From contig NZ_JADDRL010000017.1 in assembly GCF_021538895.1 (NCBI RefSeq), forward strand, positions 52,258 to 116,257: 64,000 nt of DNA. Reading direction: 5' to 3'. How positions within the stretch are numbered: the stretch's first letter is position 1; the number at the start of each line of letters is the position of its first letter. The translations under genes were made by a program, and so were the position numbers. This DNA comes from Streptomyces olivochromogenes (GTDB taxonomy: Bacteria; Actinomycetota; Actinomycetes; Streptomycetales; Streptomycetaceae). The notes below the pieces were generated by a model. That model worked only from the letters and a program-made list of their open reading frames with translations. It ran no database searches and was not told the origin of the DNA. This document shows positions 42,669 through 52,466 of the stretch, in pieces.

Positions 42669-43163
42669 TCTGTCGTACTGGATCCGGTGGACCTCCATCT
42701 GCTGCGCCTGCTGCAGAACGACGCCCGGACGACCTACCGCGACCTCGCCGCCCAGGTGGGGGTCGCACCCTCGACGTGTCTGGACCGGGTGGCCCGGCTG
42801 CGCCGGGCGGGCGTGATCCTCGGCCATCAGTTGCGGCTCGATCCGGCCAAGCTGGGGCGCGGCCTGGAGGCGTTGCTGTCGGTGCAGGTCAGACCGCACC
42901 GGCGGGAGCTGGTGGGACCCTTCGTGGAGCGGATCCGGGTGCTGCCCGAGTCGCGGACGGTGTTCCACCTGACCGGACCGGACGACTACCTGGTGCACGT
43001 GGCGGTCGCGGACATGGCCGACCTGCAGCGACTGGTCCTCGACGAGTTCACGTCACAGCGCGAGGTGGCCCGGGTGGAGACCCGTTTGATCTTCCAGCAG
43101 TGGGACTGCGGACCGCTTCTTCCCCCGGCCACGCCCACAGCTGAATCGGCGATGCACGGGTGA
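42660..43163 (+). CDS. Lrp/AsnC family transcriptional regulator
   Basis: A 167-residue Lrp-type protein: N-terminal HTH (about 8-60, LDPVDLHLLRLLQNDARTTYRDLAAQVGVAPSTCLDRV) and a C-terminal RAM/AsnC effector domain (about 75-150) ending in VETRLIFQQWDCGPLLP. It binds an amino acid and forms octamers in the family. The ATG overlaps a perfect 17-bp dyad, and the gene is divergent from a trans-sulfuration lyase; self-control plus control of that enzyme is likely. Confidence 0.93.
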   Translation: MAESVVLDPVDLHLLRLLQNDARTTYRDLAAQVGVAPSTCLDRVARLRRAGVILGHQLRLDPAKLGRGLEALLSVQVRPHRRELVGPFVERIRVLPESRTVFHLTGPDDYLVHVAVADMADLQRLVLDEFTSQREVARVETRLIFQQWDCGPLLPPATPTAESAMHG

Positions 43164-43196
43164 CGCGGGCAGCGTGATCGTATGAGGATGGGCGGC

Positions 43197-44888
43197 ATGT
43201 CTGAGACCCAGATCCCGCTGCCCCGTCAGGTCGCCGACGCCTATGTCGACGACCTCATCGCCCTCGATCCGATCACCGGTACGTACCTTGGTGTGAAGGA
43301 GAGTTCGAGCAGGCTGCCCGACTGCTCGCCCGCGGGCCAGGAGGCCGTGGCGGAGCTCGCGCGGACCACGCTCGCGAAGCTGGCGGAGGCCGAGCGGCAG
43401 CCCGGGGCGGACAGCGACGCGGAGCGACGCTGCGCACGGCTGCTACGTGAGCGGCTCACCGCCGAACTCGCCGTGCACGAGGCCGACGAGGGCCTGCGCG
43501 CGGTCGGCAACATGGCGACCCCCGGCCACTCGGTGCGCGAGGTCTTCACCCTGACGCCGACGGAGACGGACGAGGACTGGGCGGCGATCGCCGAGCGGCT
43601 GCGCGCGGTCCCGGCCGCGTACGCGGGGTACCGCGCGTCCCTGGAACTCGGTCTGGACCGGAAGCTGTACGCGGCGCCGCGCCCGACCGCCACCTTCGTC
43701 GAGCAGCTCACCGAGTGGGCGGACACGGACGGCGAGGGCCACGGCTGGTTCGAGGAGTTCGTCTCGGCCGGTCCCGAGGCGCTGCGCCCGGAGCTGGACG
43801 AGGCCGCCCGAGTGGCGACCGGGGCCGTCGTGGAGCTGCGCGACTGGATGCGGGACGTGTACGCGCCGGCCATCGAGGGCGCCCCGAACACCGTGGGCCG
43901 CGAGCGGTACGCCCGCTGGTCGCGCTACTTCAACGGCACGGACCTGGACCTGGACGAGGCCTACTCCTACGGCTGGGCCGAGTACCACCGCCTCCTCGGC
44001 GAGATGCGCGCCGAGGCCGAGAAGATCCTGCCCGGCGCGAAGACGCCGTGGGTGGCGCTCGCGCACCTCGACGAGCACGGCGCGCACATCGAGGGCGTCG
44101 ACGAGGTCCGCGCGTGGCTGCAGGGCCTGATGGACCGGGCCATCCAGGACCTGGACGGCACGCACTTCGAACTCGCCGAGCGGGTGCGCAGGGTGGAGTC
44201 GCACATCGCCCCGCCCGGCGGTGCGGCGGCCCCGTACTACACGGCGCCCTCGGAGGACTTCTCGCGGCCCGGACGCACCTGGCTGCCGACGATGGGCGAG
44301 ACCCGCTTCCCGGAGTACGACCTGGTCTCGACCTGGTACCACGAGGGCGTCCCCGGTCACCACCTGCAGCTCGCGCAGTGGGTGCACGTGGCCGAGAACC
44401 TCTCCCGCTACCAGGCCACGATCGGTGGGGTCAGCGCCAACGCGGAGGGCTGGGCGCTGTACGCGGAGCGCCTGATGGACGAGCTCGGCTACCTCACCAA
44501 CCCGGAGCACCGGCTCGGCTACCTCGACGCGCAGATGATGCGCGCGGCCCGGGTGATCGTCGACATCGGCATGCACCTGGAGCTGGAGATCCCGGCCGAC
44601 TCGCCGTTCCACCCGGGTGAGCGCTGGACGCCGGAGCTGGCCCAGGAGTTCTTCGGCTCGCACAGCAGCCGCCCGGCGGACTTCGTGGAGAGCGAGCTCA
44701 CCCGCTACCTGACGATCCCCGGCCAGGCGATCGGCTACAAGCTCGGCGAGCGGGCCTGGCTGCTGGGCCGGGAGAACGCCCGCAAGCGGCACGGCGACGC
44801 CTTCGACCTGAAGGCGTGGCACATGGCCGCCCTCTCCCAGGGGTCGCTGGGCCTGGACGACCTGGTGGACGAGCTGTCCCAGCTCTGA
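43197..44888 (+). CDS. DUF885 family protein (putative zinc peptidase)
   Basis: A 563-residue soluble DUF885 protein. The motif YHEGVPGHHLQ (about 382-392) is an HExxxHH-like zinc site conserved in the family and reminiscent of gluzincin metallopeptidases; GWALYAERLMDELGYL and a late GQAIGYKLGER segment are other hallmarks. Function is generally predicted as a peptidase. ATG 43197 has a GAGG site 8 bp upstream; two further in-frame ATGs lie 9 and 15 bp upstream. No signal peptide, so the enzyme should be cytoplasmic. Confidence 0.88.
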   Translation: MSETQIPLPRQVADAYVDDLIALDPITGTYLGVKESSSRLPDCSPAGQEAVAELARTTLAKLAEAERQPGADSDAERRCARLLRERLTAELAVHEADEGLRAVGNMATPGHSVREVFTLTPTETDEDWAAIAERLRAVPAAYAGYRASLELGLDRKLYAAPRPTATFVEQLTEWADTDGEGHGWFEEFVSAGPEALRPELDEAARVATGAVVELRDWMRDVYAPAIEGAPNTVGRERYARWSRYFNGTDLDLDEAYSYGWAEYHRLLGEMRAEAEKILPGAKTPWVALAHLDEHGAHIEGVDEVRAWLQGLMDRAIQDLDGTHFELAERVRRVESHIAPPGGAAAPYYTAPSEDFSRPGRTWLPTMGETRFPEYDLVSTWYHEGVPGHHLQLAQWVHVAENLSRYQATIGGVSANAEGWALYAERLMDELGYLTNPEHRLGYLDAQMMRAARVIVDIGMHLELEIPADSPFHPGERWTPELAQEFFGSHSSRPADFVESELTRYLTIPGQAIGYKLGERAWLLGRENARKRHGDAFDLKAWHMAALSQGSLGLDDLVDELSQL

Positions 44889-44972
44889 GCGAGGGCCCGG
44901 CCCCGCACGACGGTGTCCACGACGATCCCGTGGGCACCGCCGGTAGCGGCTGAACGCCCGGCGCCGACCGGT

Positions 44973-45488
44973 TCAGTGCGGCAGCCGCCGCAGCTGGACG
45001 AGTCCGACCCAGGTCTCGGGGCCCGGTCGGGCGTAGGCGGCGCGCACCGCGTAGGCGCCCGCCTCCAGGGGGACGCGCAGGTGCTCCGCGCGCTCGCTCT
45101 CGTCGCCGGGCCAGGCCGAGTCGAACAGGACGACCGGGCCGGGAACGTCCCAGCGCACCTCGTCCCCCCAGGCCGCCGCGTCGAGGGCGGCGGGCACACC
45201 GGCCAGCAGCTCCTCCTCGGAGTTCGCCGCACTCCACCGTACGAAGGCGGCGTGGTCGGGCAGATAGGAGGTGGAGGCCGGCTCGTCGCCGAGCACCAGG
45301 GCCGCGCTGTCCCCGACCGGGAGCAGACCGACGTAGCCGTCGACCTCGCACGCCCGGTCGTAGTCCGTGGCCATGTCCTCCCCGTCGGCTCCCGCCCAGA
45401 AGGGCAGCACGGCCTCCGGGACGACTATCAGCGGGCCGCCGCCCGACTCCACCCACTCCACCGCGCCTGGATCCGCGTATCGCGCCAT
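44973..45488 (-). CDS. Imm21-like immunity protein
   Basis: A 171-residue acidic protein that matches my recollection of the Imm21 family: it opens with VEWVESGGGPLIVVPEAVLPFW, has DYDRACEVDGYVGLLPVGD and LVLGDEPASTSYLP in the middle, and ends with WVGLVQLRRL. Imm21 proteins neutralise toxins of polymorphic toxin systems. No toxin gene, WXG100 or secretion gene lies beside it, so it may be an orphan immunity protein or may have another role. The Imm21 name is from pattern memory. Confidence 0.75.
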   Translation of the reverse strand: MARYADPGAVEWVESGGGPLIVVPEAVLPFWAGADGEDMATDYDRACEVDGYVGLLPVGDSAALVLGDEPASTSYLPDHAAFVRWSAANSEEELLAGVPAALDAAAWGDEVRWDVPGPVVLFDSAWPGDESERAEHLRVPLEAGAYAVRAAYARPGPETWVGLVQLRRLPH

Positions 45489-45564
45489 GGGCAGAACCTA
45501 CACGGGTGGCGACGACACAGGTTCACGGTTCACCCAGGCGCCCGGTACGCCCCGAATCGGCCGG

Positions 45565-46038
45565 TCAGCAGCCGCAGTTCCCCGCCGCCGGTGCGGTCAG
45601 CGGGTCGGCCTCGCGCCGGTCGCGGCCCTCCCAGGTCTCGTACGCGAAGCCCTCGCGGGCCCAGTACTCGAAGCCGCCGAGCATCTCCTTGACCCGGTAG
45701 CCGAGTTCGGCCAGGGCGAGCGCGGCGCGGGTGGCGCCGTTGCAGCCGGGGCCCCAGCAGTACGTGATCACCGGTACGGACCTGTCGAGGAGCTCCTCCG
45801 CCTGCTCGGGGATGAGCGCGGTGGGCAGGTGGACCGCGCCGGGGATGTGGCCCTGGTCCCAGGACTCGGTGGAGCGGGAGTCGAGGACGACGAAGCCGGG
45901 GTCGCCGCCGGCGGCAAGCGCCGCGGCCACGTCGGACACGTCGGCATGGAAGGCGAGGCTCGCCCGGAAGTGGGCGGCGGCTTCGGCGGGGGCGGCCGGG
46001 GCGACGCGCAGGACCGGGTTCTCGGTGTGGGTGATCAT
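45565..46038 (-). CDS. Rhodanese-like sulfurtransferase
   Basis: A 157-residue single rhodanese domain. The acidic start of the domain (VVLDSRSTESWDQGHIPGAVHLP) and the active-site loop ITYCWGPGCNGATRAALALAELGY are clear; the loop Cys after TY is the persulfide-carrying residue. The protein ends in a small GNCGC tail with two more cysteines. ATG 46038 is chosen; a longer form would read into the divergent promoter. It is divergent from an Lrp regulator, suggesting control by sulfur amino acids or related metabolites. Confidence 0.9.
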   Translation of the reverse strand: MITHTENPVLRVAPAAPAEAAAHFRASLAFHADVSDVAAALAAGGDPGFVVLDSRSTESWDQGHIPGAVHLPTALIPEQAEELLDRSVPVITYCWGPGCNGATRAALALAELGYRVKEMLGGFEYWAREGFAYETWEGRDRREADPLTAPAAGNCGC

Positions 46039-46132
46039 GACGAAGAATCTAGGGCCGCCGGACCGCCTTCTGAACAAGGGATCCACGGCATCCCCCTTGA
46101 TCCGCCGGGGATTCCCCTGCTATTCCTCGGTG

Positions 46133-46579
46133 ATGACCGCCTATTCCCCGGACGCCACCGACTGGCGCATTCTGGACGTCCTGCAGCGCGAGGGACGCGC
46201 CAGCTTCGCGGACCTCGCCCGTGCCGTCTCGATGTCCGCCAGCGCGGTCACCGAGCGGGTCCGGCGGCTGGAGGAGGCGGGCGTCATCCAGGGGTACGCG
46301 GCGGTCGTCGACCCCGAGCGTCTCGGCCTGACGATCCTCGCCTTCGTACGTCTGCGGTACCCGAACGGCAACTACAAGCCCTTCCACGACCTGGTGGCCG
46401 CGACGCCCGAGATCCTGGAGGCGCACCATGTGACGGGCGACGACTGCTTCGTCATCAAGGTGGCCGCGCGCTCCATGTCCCATCTGGAGGAGATCTCGGG
46501 GAGGATCGGCGCGCTGGGTTCGGTGACCACGAGCGTCGTCTACTCCTCGCCACTGCCCCGGCGTCCGCTGGGGCACTGA
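46133..46579 (+). CDS. Lrp/AsnC family transcriptional regulator (second)
   Basis: A 148-residue Lrp-type regulator: HTH at about 8-60 (ATDWRILDVLQREGRASFADLARAVSMSASAVTERVRRLEEAGVI) and a RAM domain with a GDDCFVIKV strand. It is a different paralogue from the one at 42660. Divergent from the rhodanese gene with 94 bp between; CAAGGGAT and ATCCCCCTTG form an imperfect inverted repeat there (about 46075-46099), a possible binding site. Confidence 0.92.
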   Translation: MTAYSPDATDWRILDVLQREGRASFADLARAVSMSASAVTERVRRLEEAGVIQGYAAVVDPERLGLTILAFVRLRYPNGNYKPFHDLVAATPEILEAHHVTGDDCFVIKVAARSMSHLEEISGRIGALGSVTTSVVYSSPLPRRPLGH

Positions 46580-46581
46580 CC

Positions 46582-49575
46582 TCAGCCGACGCCCCGCTGC
46601 CGCACCGCCGACCCCGACCTGCCCTTCACGACCTCCAGCTGGGCGTGGATCCGGCGCCGCAGATCGGCGACATGGCTGACGATGCCGACGCTGCGGTCCC
46701 GTTCGCGCAGCGAGTCCAGCACGTCGAGGACCTCGTCCAGGGTCTGGTCGTCGAGGCTGCCGAAGCCCTCGTCGATGAAGAGCGTGTCGAGGCGGACCCC
46801 GCCGGCCTCGTCCGTCACCACGTCCGCGAGGCCGAGGGCGAGCGCCAGGGAGGCGAAGAACGTCTCGCCGCCGGACAGCGTCGCCGTGTCCCGCTCACGG
46901 CCGGTCCAGGCGTCGACGACGTGCAGCCCGAGTCCGCTGCGGCCGCGTCCGGTGCGGTCGTCGGAGTGGACGAGGGTGTAGCGGCCGGAGGACATCTGCC
47001 GCAGTCGTACGGTCGCGGCGGCGGCGACCTGTTCCAGTCGGGCCGCGAGGACGTAGGACTCCAGCCGCATCTTGCGTTCGTTGTCGGCCGAGGTGCCCGC
47101 GGTGAGGGCGGCCAGGCGGGCCACGCGGTCGTACTCCTCGCGCAGCGGCGCCAGTCGCCGTACGCCGTCGGCCGCGCGGGCGGAGAGGCGGTCGAGTTCG
47201 GCGCAGCAGCGGGCCGCCCAGTCGCGTGCGGAGGCGGCGTCACGCAGCCGCTGGGCGGCCGAGGACGCGTCCCGCTCGGCGGTGGCGAGGTCGGCGGGCG
47301 GCAGCTGGGCGGCGGCGGCCGTGTCGGACTCGGCGAGTACGGCGCGAACGGCGGACTCCTCGGAGTGCCAGGCGTCCAGGCGGCGTTGGAGTTCGTGGTG
47401 GGCCGCGGCGTCCAGCAGGGCTGCGGCCGCGGCGTGCGGGGTCTCGAAGCCGGCGCGGTAGGCGGCGTCGGCGAGGCGGGCGTCGGCGTCCTTGAGCCGC
47501 TGTGCGGTGTCCTCGGCGGCGCGGGCGGTGTCGGCGGCGTCGGTGAGCAGCGCCACCTGCCGCTCCAGCTGCGCGGTGCGCGCCGCCACGCTCCCCGCGG
47601 TGCCCCGGGCCTTGGCCAACTCCTGCTCCAGGGTGGCCCGTTCGCGGTCGAGGGTGTCCCGCCGGGCGAGCCGTGCGGCGGCCCTGACCTCGGCCTGCTG
47701 CCGGTCGGCGAGGCGTCGTTCGCGCTCCTGCTCGGCCCGGCGCAGCTCCTCGTGGGCGGCGTGCAGCGCGGAGGCGTCGCGGCGTGCGCGCGTGTACTCC
47801 TGCTCCAACGCGTCGGCCTCGGCGGCGAGTTCGGCGGTGGAGGTGTCACCGGCCTCGGCGGTGGCGGCGGCCAGTGCCTCGCGTGCGACGCCCAGGCGGC
47901 GCTCGTCCTCGGAGCGCCGCTCGTCGGCCTGCTGGTGAGCGGCGAGGGCGCGCTCCTCCGCCTCGCGGTCGACGTGCCCGGCGATCCTACGGGCGGGCGC
48001 GGGGTGTTCGGTGGCCCCGCAGACGGCGCACGGTTCGCCGTCGGTGAGGCCCGCGGCGAGTTCGGCGGCGATGCCGGTCAGGCGCTGTTCCTTGAGGTCG
48101 AGCCAGTGGGCGCGGGCGTCCAGGGCGCGCTGCTCGGAGGCGAGCGTCCGCTCCCGGGCGGCGTCGGTGTCGCTCGCCAACTGGTCGCGCATCCGGGCGG
48201 CGCCCAGCCGCCGTCGCGCGGGTTCGCGCTGGACGGCGAGTTGTTCGGCCCGGGTGGCGGCCTCCTGCGCGGACTCGACGCGGGTCTGCAGGCCCGCGCG
48301 CGTGGCGTCCCATCCGGCGAGCCAGTTCCCGGCCTCGCGCAGCACGTCCTCGTCGGTGCGCTCCTGGCGGTCCAGGCCGGCGCGTTCGGCGACGACGTCC
48401 GCGAGCCGCTGTTCGGCGCGGCGGGCCGATTCGAGGCCGCCGAGCTCCTCGGCGGCCCGGCGGGCGGCGGTCGCGAGCCCGGCCGGGCCGGCGTCGGCGA
48501 GGGTCTCCGGCAGCGCCGCACGCGCGCGTGCCTCGGCGGTGGCGGCCGCCCGGTGCTCGGCGTCGGCGGCCTCGCGCAGTTCCAGCGCCGGTGCCACCGT
48601 CTCGGCCTTGCGGCCCCGCTCCATGCGCGCCTGCGCCTCCTGGTGGGCGCCGGCCCGCTCCTGGAGAAGCGCCGCCCGCTCCCGCGCCTGGGCGAACCTG
48701 CTCTGCAGGCGGGCGAGTTCGCGTACGTCGGCGAGTGCGCGGTCGACGGCGGCGTGGGCGGACTCGGTGGCGGTGAGGCGGAGGTGGGCGAGGGTGAGCC
48801 GTTCGCGGGCGGTGCTGCGGGCGACGGCCGCGGCGGCCAGGACGGCGTCGGCCAGGCCCGGTTCGCCCGGTGCCAGCTCCGGCAGCTCCATGGCGTCGCC
48901 GGCCTCCTGCTGCATGCGGTGCGCGTCGGCGAGCAGCGCGGCGTCGCCCTCCCGTACCTGGGCCTCGGTGGCGCGGCGGCGTTCGGCGAGGCGCTTTTCG
49001 ACCTCGGCGAAGCGGCGGGTGTCGAAGAGGCGGCCCAGCAGCCTGCCCCGGGCCTCGGCGTCGGCCCGCAGGAAGCGCGCGAAGTCGCCCTGGGGCAGCA
49101 GGACGACCTGGCAGAACTGCTCGCGGCTCATGCCGAGCAGCTGGGTGATCTCCTCGCCGATCTCCTGGTGCGAGCGGCTGAGGTCCTTCCAGGCGCCGGC
49201 CGTCGCGTCGTACTCGCGCAGCCAGGACTGGGCCTTGTCCAGCGTCGTACCGGAGCCGCGCTTCTTGGGGCGCTCCCACGGCGGCTGCCGGGTGATCTCC
49301 AACCGGCGTCCGGCGACGGTCAGTTCGAGGCGGACCTCGGTACGGGTGGCGGCGTCGGCGTGGTCGCTGCGCAGGGACAGTCCCTGGCCGGTCTGCCGGG
49401 CGCCGGGCACGGAGCCGTAGAGCGCGTAGCAGACGGCGTCCAGGACGGAGGTCTTGCCGGCGCCCGTCGGTCCGTGCAGGAGGAAGAGCCCGGCGGCCGA
49501 CAGTTCGTCGAAGTCGACGGACTGGGAGCCGCCGAAGGGGCCGAACGCCGTGATGTCGAGCCGGTGCAGCCTCAC
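46582..49575 (-). CDS. sbcC: Exonuclease SbcC (SMC-like AAA ATPase subunit)
   Basis: A 997-residue SMC-like ATPase, partner of SbcD. Walker A HGPTGAGKTS (34-43) is at the N-terminus; the long coiled coil is Ala/Arg/Glu-rich and contains a zinc-hook PCAVCG near the middle; the signature LSGGETFFASLALALGLADVV and Walker B TLFIDEGFGSLDDQTL are near the C-terminus. The complex cleaves DNA hairpins and protein-blocked ends. GTG start overlaps the sbcD stop by 4 bp (GTGA). It ends 3 bp from the convergent Lrp gene. Confidence 0.95.
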   Translation of the reverse strand: MRLHRLDITAFGPFGGSQSVDFDELSAAGLFLLHGPTGAGKTSVLDAVCYALYGSVPGARQTGQGLSLRSDHADAATRTEVRLELTVAGRRLEITRQPPWERPKKRGSGTTLDKAQSWLREYDATAGAWKDLSRSHQEIGEEITQLLGMSREQFCQVVLLPQGDFARFLRADAEARGRLLGRLFDTRRFAEVEKRLAERRRATEAQVREGDAALLADAHRMQQEAGDAMELPELAPGEPGLADAVLAAAAVARSTARERLTLAHLRLTATESAHAAVDRALADVRELARLQSRFAQARERAALLQERAGAHQEAQARMERGRKAETVAPALELREAADAEHRAAATAEARARAALPETLADAGPAGLATAARRAAEELGGLESARRAEQRLADVVAERAGLDRQERTDEDVLREAGNWLAGWDATRAGLQTRVESAQEAATRAEQLAVQREPARRRLGAARMRDQLASDTDAARERTLASEQRALDARAHWLDLKEQRLTGIAAELAAGLTDGEPCAVCGATEHPAPARRIAGHVDREAEERALAAHQQADERRSEDERRLGVAREALAAATAEAGDTSTAELAAEADALEQEYTRARRDASALHAAHEELRRAEQERERRLADRQQAEVRAAARLARRDTLDRERATLEQELAKARGTAGSVAARTAQLERQVALLTDAADTARAAEDTAQRLKDADARLADAAYRAGFETPHAAAAALLDAAAHHELQRRLDAWHSEESAVRAVLAESDTAAAAQLPPADLATAERDASSAAQRLRDAASARDWAARCCAELDRLSARAADGVRRLAPLREEYDRVARLAALTAGTSADNERKMRLESYVLAARLEQVAAAATVRLRQMSSGRYTLVHSDDRTGRGRSGLGLHVVDAWTGRERDTATLSGGETFFASLALALGLADVVTDEAGGVRLDTLFIDEGFGSLDDQTLDEVLDVLDSLRERDRSVGIVSHVADLRRRIHAQLEVVKGRSGSAVRQRGVG

Positions 49576-50735
49576 CGGGCCACCTCGCGCACGACGTCGT
49601 CGGTGCGGACCGCGTCGAACGCGTCCCGTAGCACCGTCTGCTCCCGCTCGTCCGGGCCGGCGCCGCGCACGTGCGCCACGAAGTCGCGGGCGATCTGCTG
49701 GTCGCTGCGGCCGGCCAGGCGCTTCGCGTAGGACACGTCGGGGTCGTCGGGGGCCCGTTCCGGGGCGAAGGCGAGGCTGAGGGTGTGCGGGAAGCGCTCG
49801 GCGAGCCGGGCCATGGGGTCGGCGGGGCGGACCGCGTCGGTGAGGGTCGCCTCGACCCACGCGTCCTCGTGCCGGGCGAGCTCCGGGTCGGCGAGGAGCT
49901 CCTCCAGCTCGCCCCGGATCCGGGCCAGCGGGCGCGGCACCGGGCAGTCGACGCGCTCGGCGGTGACCGAACGGTCGGCGGCCAGGTCGACGAGCCACAT
50001 GCTCTTGCGGTGGTCGGTCTCCGAGAAGGAGTACGCCAGCGGGGAGCCCGAGTAGCGCACGCGCTCGGCGAGGGTCTGGCAGCCGTGCAGGTGGCCCAGT
50101 GCCACGTAGTCCACGCCGTCGAAGACCCCGGCCGGTACGGCGGCCACGCCGCCGACGGTGATGTCCCGCTCGCTGTCGCTGGCCTCGCCGCCGGTGACGA
50201 AGGCGTGCACGAGGACGACCGAGCGGATGCCGGGGGCGCGGGCGGCGAGGTCGGCGCGGACGCGGTCCATCGCGGCGGCGAGCACGGCCTCGTGGCCCGG
50301 CCTGTCGACCCCGAACTCGTCCTTCACCAGGGCCGGTTCGAGATAGGGCAGGCCGTAGAAGGCGACGTCCCCGAAGGCGTCCGCCAGCACGACGGGTGTG
50401 TCGCAGGCCGCCGGCTCGGTGCGCAGGTGGATGCCGGCGCGCCCGATGAGGCCGGCGCCGACGCCGAGGCGGCGGGCGGAGTCGTGGTTGCCGGAGATCA
50501 TCACCGTGGGCACGCCGAGCTCGGCCAGCCGGTGCAGGGCGTCGTCGAACAGCTCCACGGCCGCGAGCGGGGGCACCGCCCGGTCGTACACGTCCCCCGA
50601 CACGACCACCGCGTCCACGGCCCGCTCGCGCACGGTCGTGACCAGGTGACCGATGAACTCGGCCTGGGCGCCGAGCATGTTCACCCGGTGGAACGCCCGC
50701 CCCAGATGCCAGTCGGACGTGTGCAGCAATCTCAA
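49572..50735 (-). CDS. sbcD: Exonuclease SbcD (Mre11-like nuclease subunit)
   Basis: A 387-residue Mre11-type Mn-dependent nuclease. The five phosphoesterase motifs are visible: SDWHLGR, SGDVYDRA, SGNHDS, VLVHAF and GHLHG. It is coupled to sbcC by a 4-bp overlap. The start is TTG at 50735 (MRLLHTSDWHLG in translation), with a GGAG site about 8 bp upstream; no ATG is better placed. With SbcC it processes hairpins and double-strand breaks. Confidence 0.95.
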   Translation of the reverse strand: MRLLHTSDWHLGRAFHRVNMLGAQAEFIGHLVTTVRERAVDAVVVSGDVYDRAVPPLAAVELFDDALHRLAELGVPTVMISGNHDSARRLGVGAGLIGRAGIHLRTEPAACDTPVVLADAFGDVAFYGLPYLEPALVKDEFGVDRPGHEAVLAAAMDRVRADLAARAPGIRSVVLVHAFVTGGEASDSERDITVGGVAAVPAGVFDGVDYVALGHLHGCQTLAERVRYSGSPLAYSFSETDHRKSMWLVDLAADRSVTAERVDCPVPRPLARIRGELEELLADPELARHEDAWVEATLTDAVRPADPMARLAERFPHTLSLAFAPERAPDDPDVSYAKRLAGRSDQQIARDFVAHVRGAGPDEREQTVLRDAFDAVRTDDVVREVAR

Positions 50736-51014
50736 GAAACCGCTCCGACCTGCACATTTCCCCCTATGACGCCCTCTGTGGCGCCCCTGTGACCAGCACT
50801 GACCTGCACAGGCTCGTGGTCAGCAGCCACCACGCTAACGCGTCCGGGCACCTGATCCACCACGAACCACCACCTGCCACCCGCCTGTGCTGGCAAATCG
50901 ACTGATACGTTCGCGATGACCCGATTGGTCCGGCTTGCCCATGAGAAGCTGTAGGGGCGCGACCGGGCACCGGGCCACCATGCGCTCGTGAGGGCAGGAG
51001 AGCAGGCGCACGTG

Positions 51015-52349
51015 ATGGCACGAGACAAGGAAGGGAAGAAACCGCGGCAGCCGCATCTTCCGGACCTGCAGGTGCGCCTGCGTGCCGAGCTGGGCCGGAT
51101 CGACGAGCAGTTGCGTTCCCTCCTGGACGCCATGGACCGGCTGCAGGGCCTGCTGGACGCGGTGGTGGCGATCAGCCGCGAGGTGGAGCTGCCCGCGGTG
51201 CTGGACCGCATCGTGACCACCGCCATGGAGCTGGTCGGCGCCCGCTACGGGGCCCTCGGCGTGCTCGACGACTCCGGACAGCACCTGGTGCGGTTCATCA
51301 CCGCCGGTCTGTCCGAGCGGGAACGCGCCGATCTGGCGGAGACCGAGCTGCCGCGTGGTCTGGGCGTCCTCGGCCATCTGATCCGTCACCCCTCGCCGCT
51401 GCGGGTGGACGACATCCCGGCCCATCCGTCCTCCGTCGGGTACCCGCCCGGACACCCGCACCTGCGCACCCTGCTCGGCGTCGCCATCACCGTCCGCAAC
51501 GAGATCTACGGCGACCTCTACCTCTCGGAGCGGCACGACGGCCTGCCCTTCGACACCCATGACGAGAACGTCCTCATCGCCCTGGCCAGCGCCGCCGGTA
51601 TCGCGATCGAGAACGTCCGCCTGTTCGAACAGGTGCGCGTCGGAGCCGAGCAGTTCCAGCGGCTGCTGCTCCCGACCCTGCCCGACCTGCGGCCCTTCAC
51701 CGCCGCCGCGATCTACCGCCCCGCCGCCGAGCCCAGTCAGCTCGGCGGCGACTGGTACGACGCCGTCCCGCTGACCGACGACGTGGTGGCGGTCGTCATC
51801 GGTGACGTGGTCGGTCACGATCTGCGGGCCGCCGCCGCCATGGCCTCCACCCGGAACATGCTGCGCGCCCTGCTGTTCGAGCGGGGCAACACACCGGGCG
51901 GGGTCCTGTCCCGGCTCGACCGCACCCTGCAGGCCATCACGAACAATCCGGTCACCACCACGACGCTGGCGCGCATCGAGCCGGAGGGAGCGGGCTGGCG
52001 GCTGCGCTGGAGCACCGCGGGCCATGTCCCACCCCTGCTGGTCATCCCGGAGCACCCGGCGGAATACCTGTTCGCCGAGCCCGGGCTGCCGCTCGGGGTC
52101 GACCCCGAGCAGCCCCGCCCCGACCACTCACGCCTCCTGCCCCCGGACGCCACCGTGGTCTTCTTCACCGACGGTCTGGTCGAGGATCCCGTCCGTTCCA
52201 TCGACGAGAGCCTCACCGCGCTCGCCGCGCTCGCCACCGGGTACGCCGGGCTGCCGCTGCAGGAGTTCGTCCAGGCCCTGGCAGATCACCACCCGAGCGA
52301 CGGCCACGACGACATGGCCATCCTCGCCGTGCGCACGCCGTGCGCCTGA
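51015..52349 (+). CDS. GAF domain PP2C-type phosphatase (SpoIIE-like)
   Basis: A 444-residue signalling phosphatase. A short helical lead (LRAELGRIDEQLRSLLDAMDRLQGLLDAVVAISREVELPAVLDRI) precedes a GAF domain (about 60-205), then a SpoIIE/PPM phosphatase (about 215-440) with GGDWYDAVPL, GDVVGHD and GHDDMAILAVR, whose aspartates bind Mn/Mg. Such proteins act on anti-sigma-factor antagonists. The start is uncertain: ATG 51015, GTG 51012 and GTG 50988 are all in frame, with GGAG at 50997-51000. The MASE1 gene follows 117 bp later and may act with it. Confidence 0.88.
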   Translation: MARDKEGKKPRQPHLPDLQVRLRAELGRIDEQLRSLLDAMDRLQGLLDAVVAISREVELPAVLDRIVTTAMELVGARYGALGVLDDSGQHLVRFITAGLSERERADLAETELPRGLGVLGHLIRHPSPLRVDDIPAHPSSVGYPPGHPHLRTLLGVAITVRNEIYGDLYLSERHDGLPFDTHDENVLIALASAAGIAIENVRLFEQVRVGAEQFQRLLLPTLPDLRPFTAAAIYRPAAEPSQLGGDWYDAVPLTDDVVAVVIGDVVGHDLRAAAAMASTRNMLRALLFERGNTPGGVLSRLDRTLQAITNNPVTTTTLARIEPEGAGWRLRWSTAGHVPPLLVIPEHPAEYLFAEPGLPLGVDPEQPRPDHSRLLPPDATVVFFTDGLVEDPVRSIDESLTALAALATGYAGLPLQEFVQALADHHPSDGHDDMAILAVRTPCA

Positions 52350-52466
52350 CCCCGGCCCGCAGCGCCTGGCCGCCACCCGGACGGCGGGCCCAGCGGTGGC
52401 GTGGAGGATCCGGGGGATCCGTCGGATGATGGACCTCGGGGCGATGGAGATGCGGAGGCTCGCCCG

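Noticed and set aside
45367..49731. A 1454-codon plus-strand frame over the Imm21, rhodanese and sbcC genes
   Set aside because: It is the complement of well-supported minus-strand genes and shows low-complexity Gly/Ala/Arg composition with no domains.
50940..50966. Promoter hexamers before the GAF-PP2C gene (CTTGCC and TGTAGG)
   Set aside because: Spacing between the hexamers is far too short for a normal promoter.
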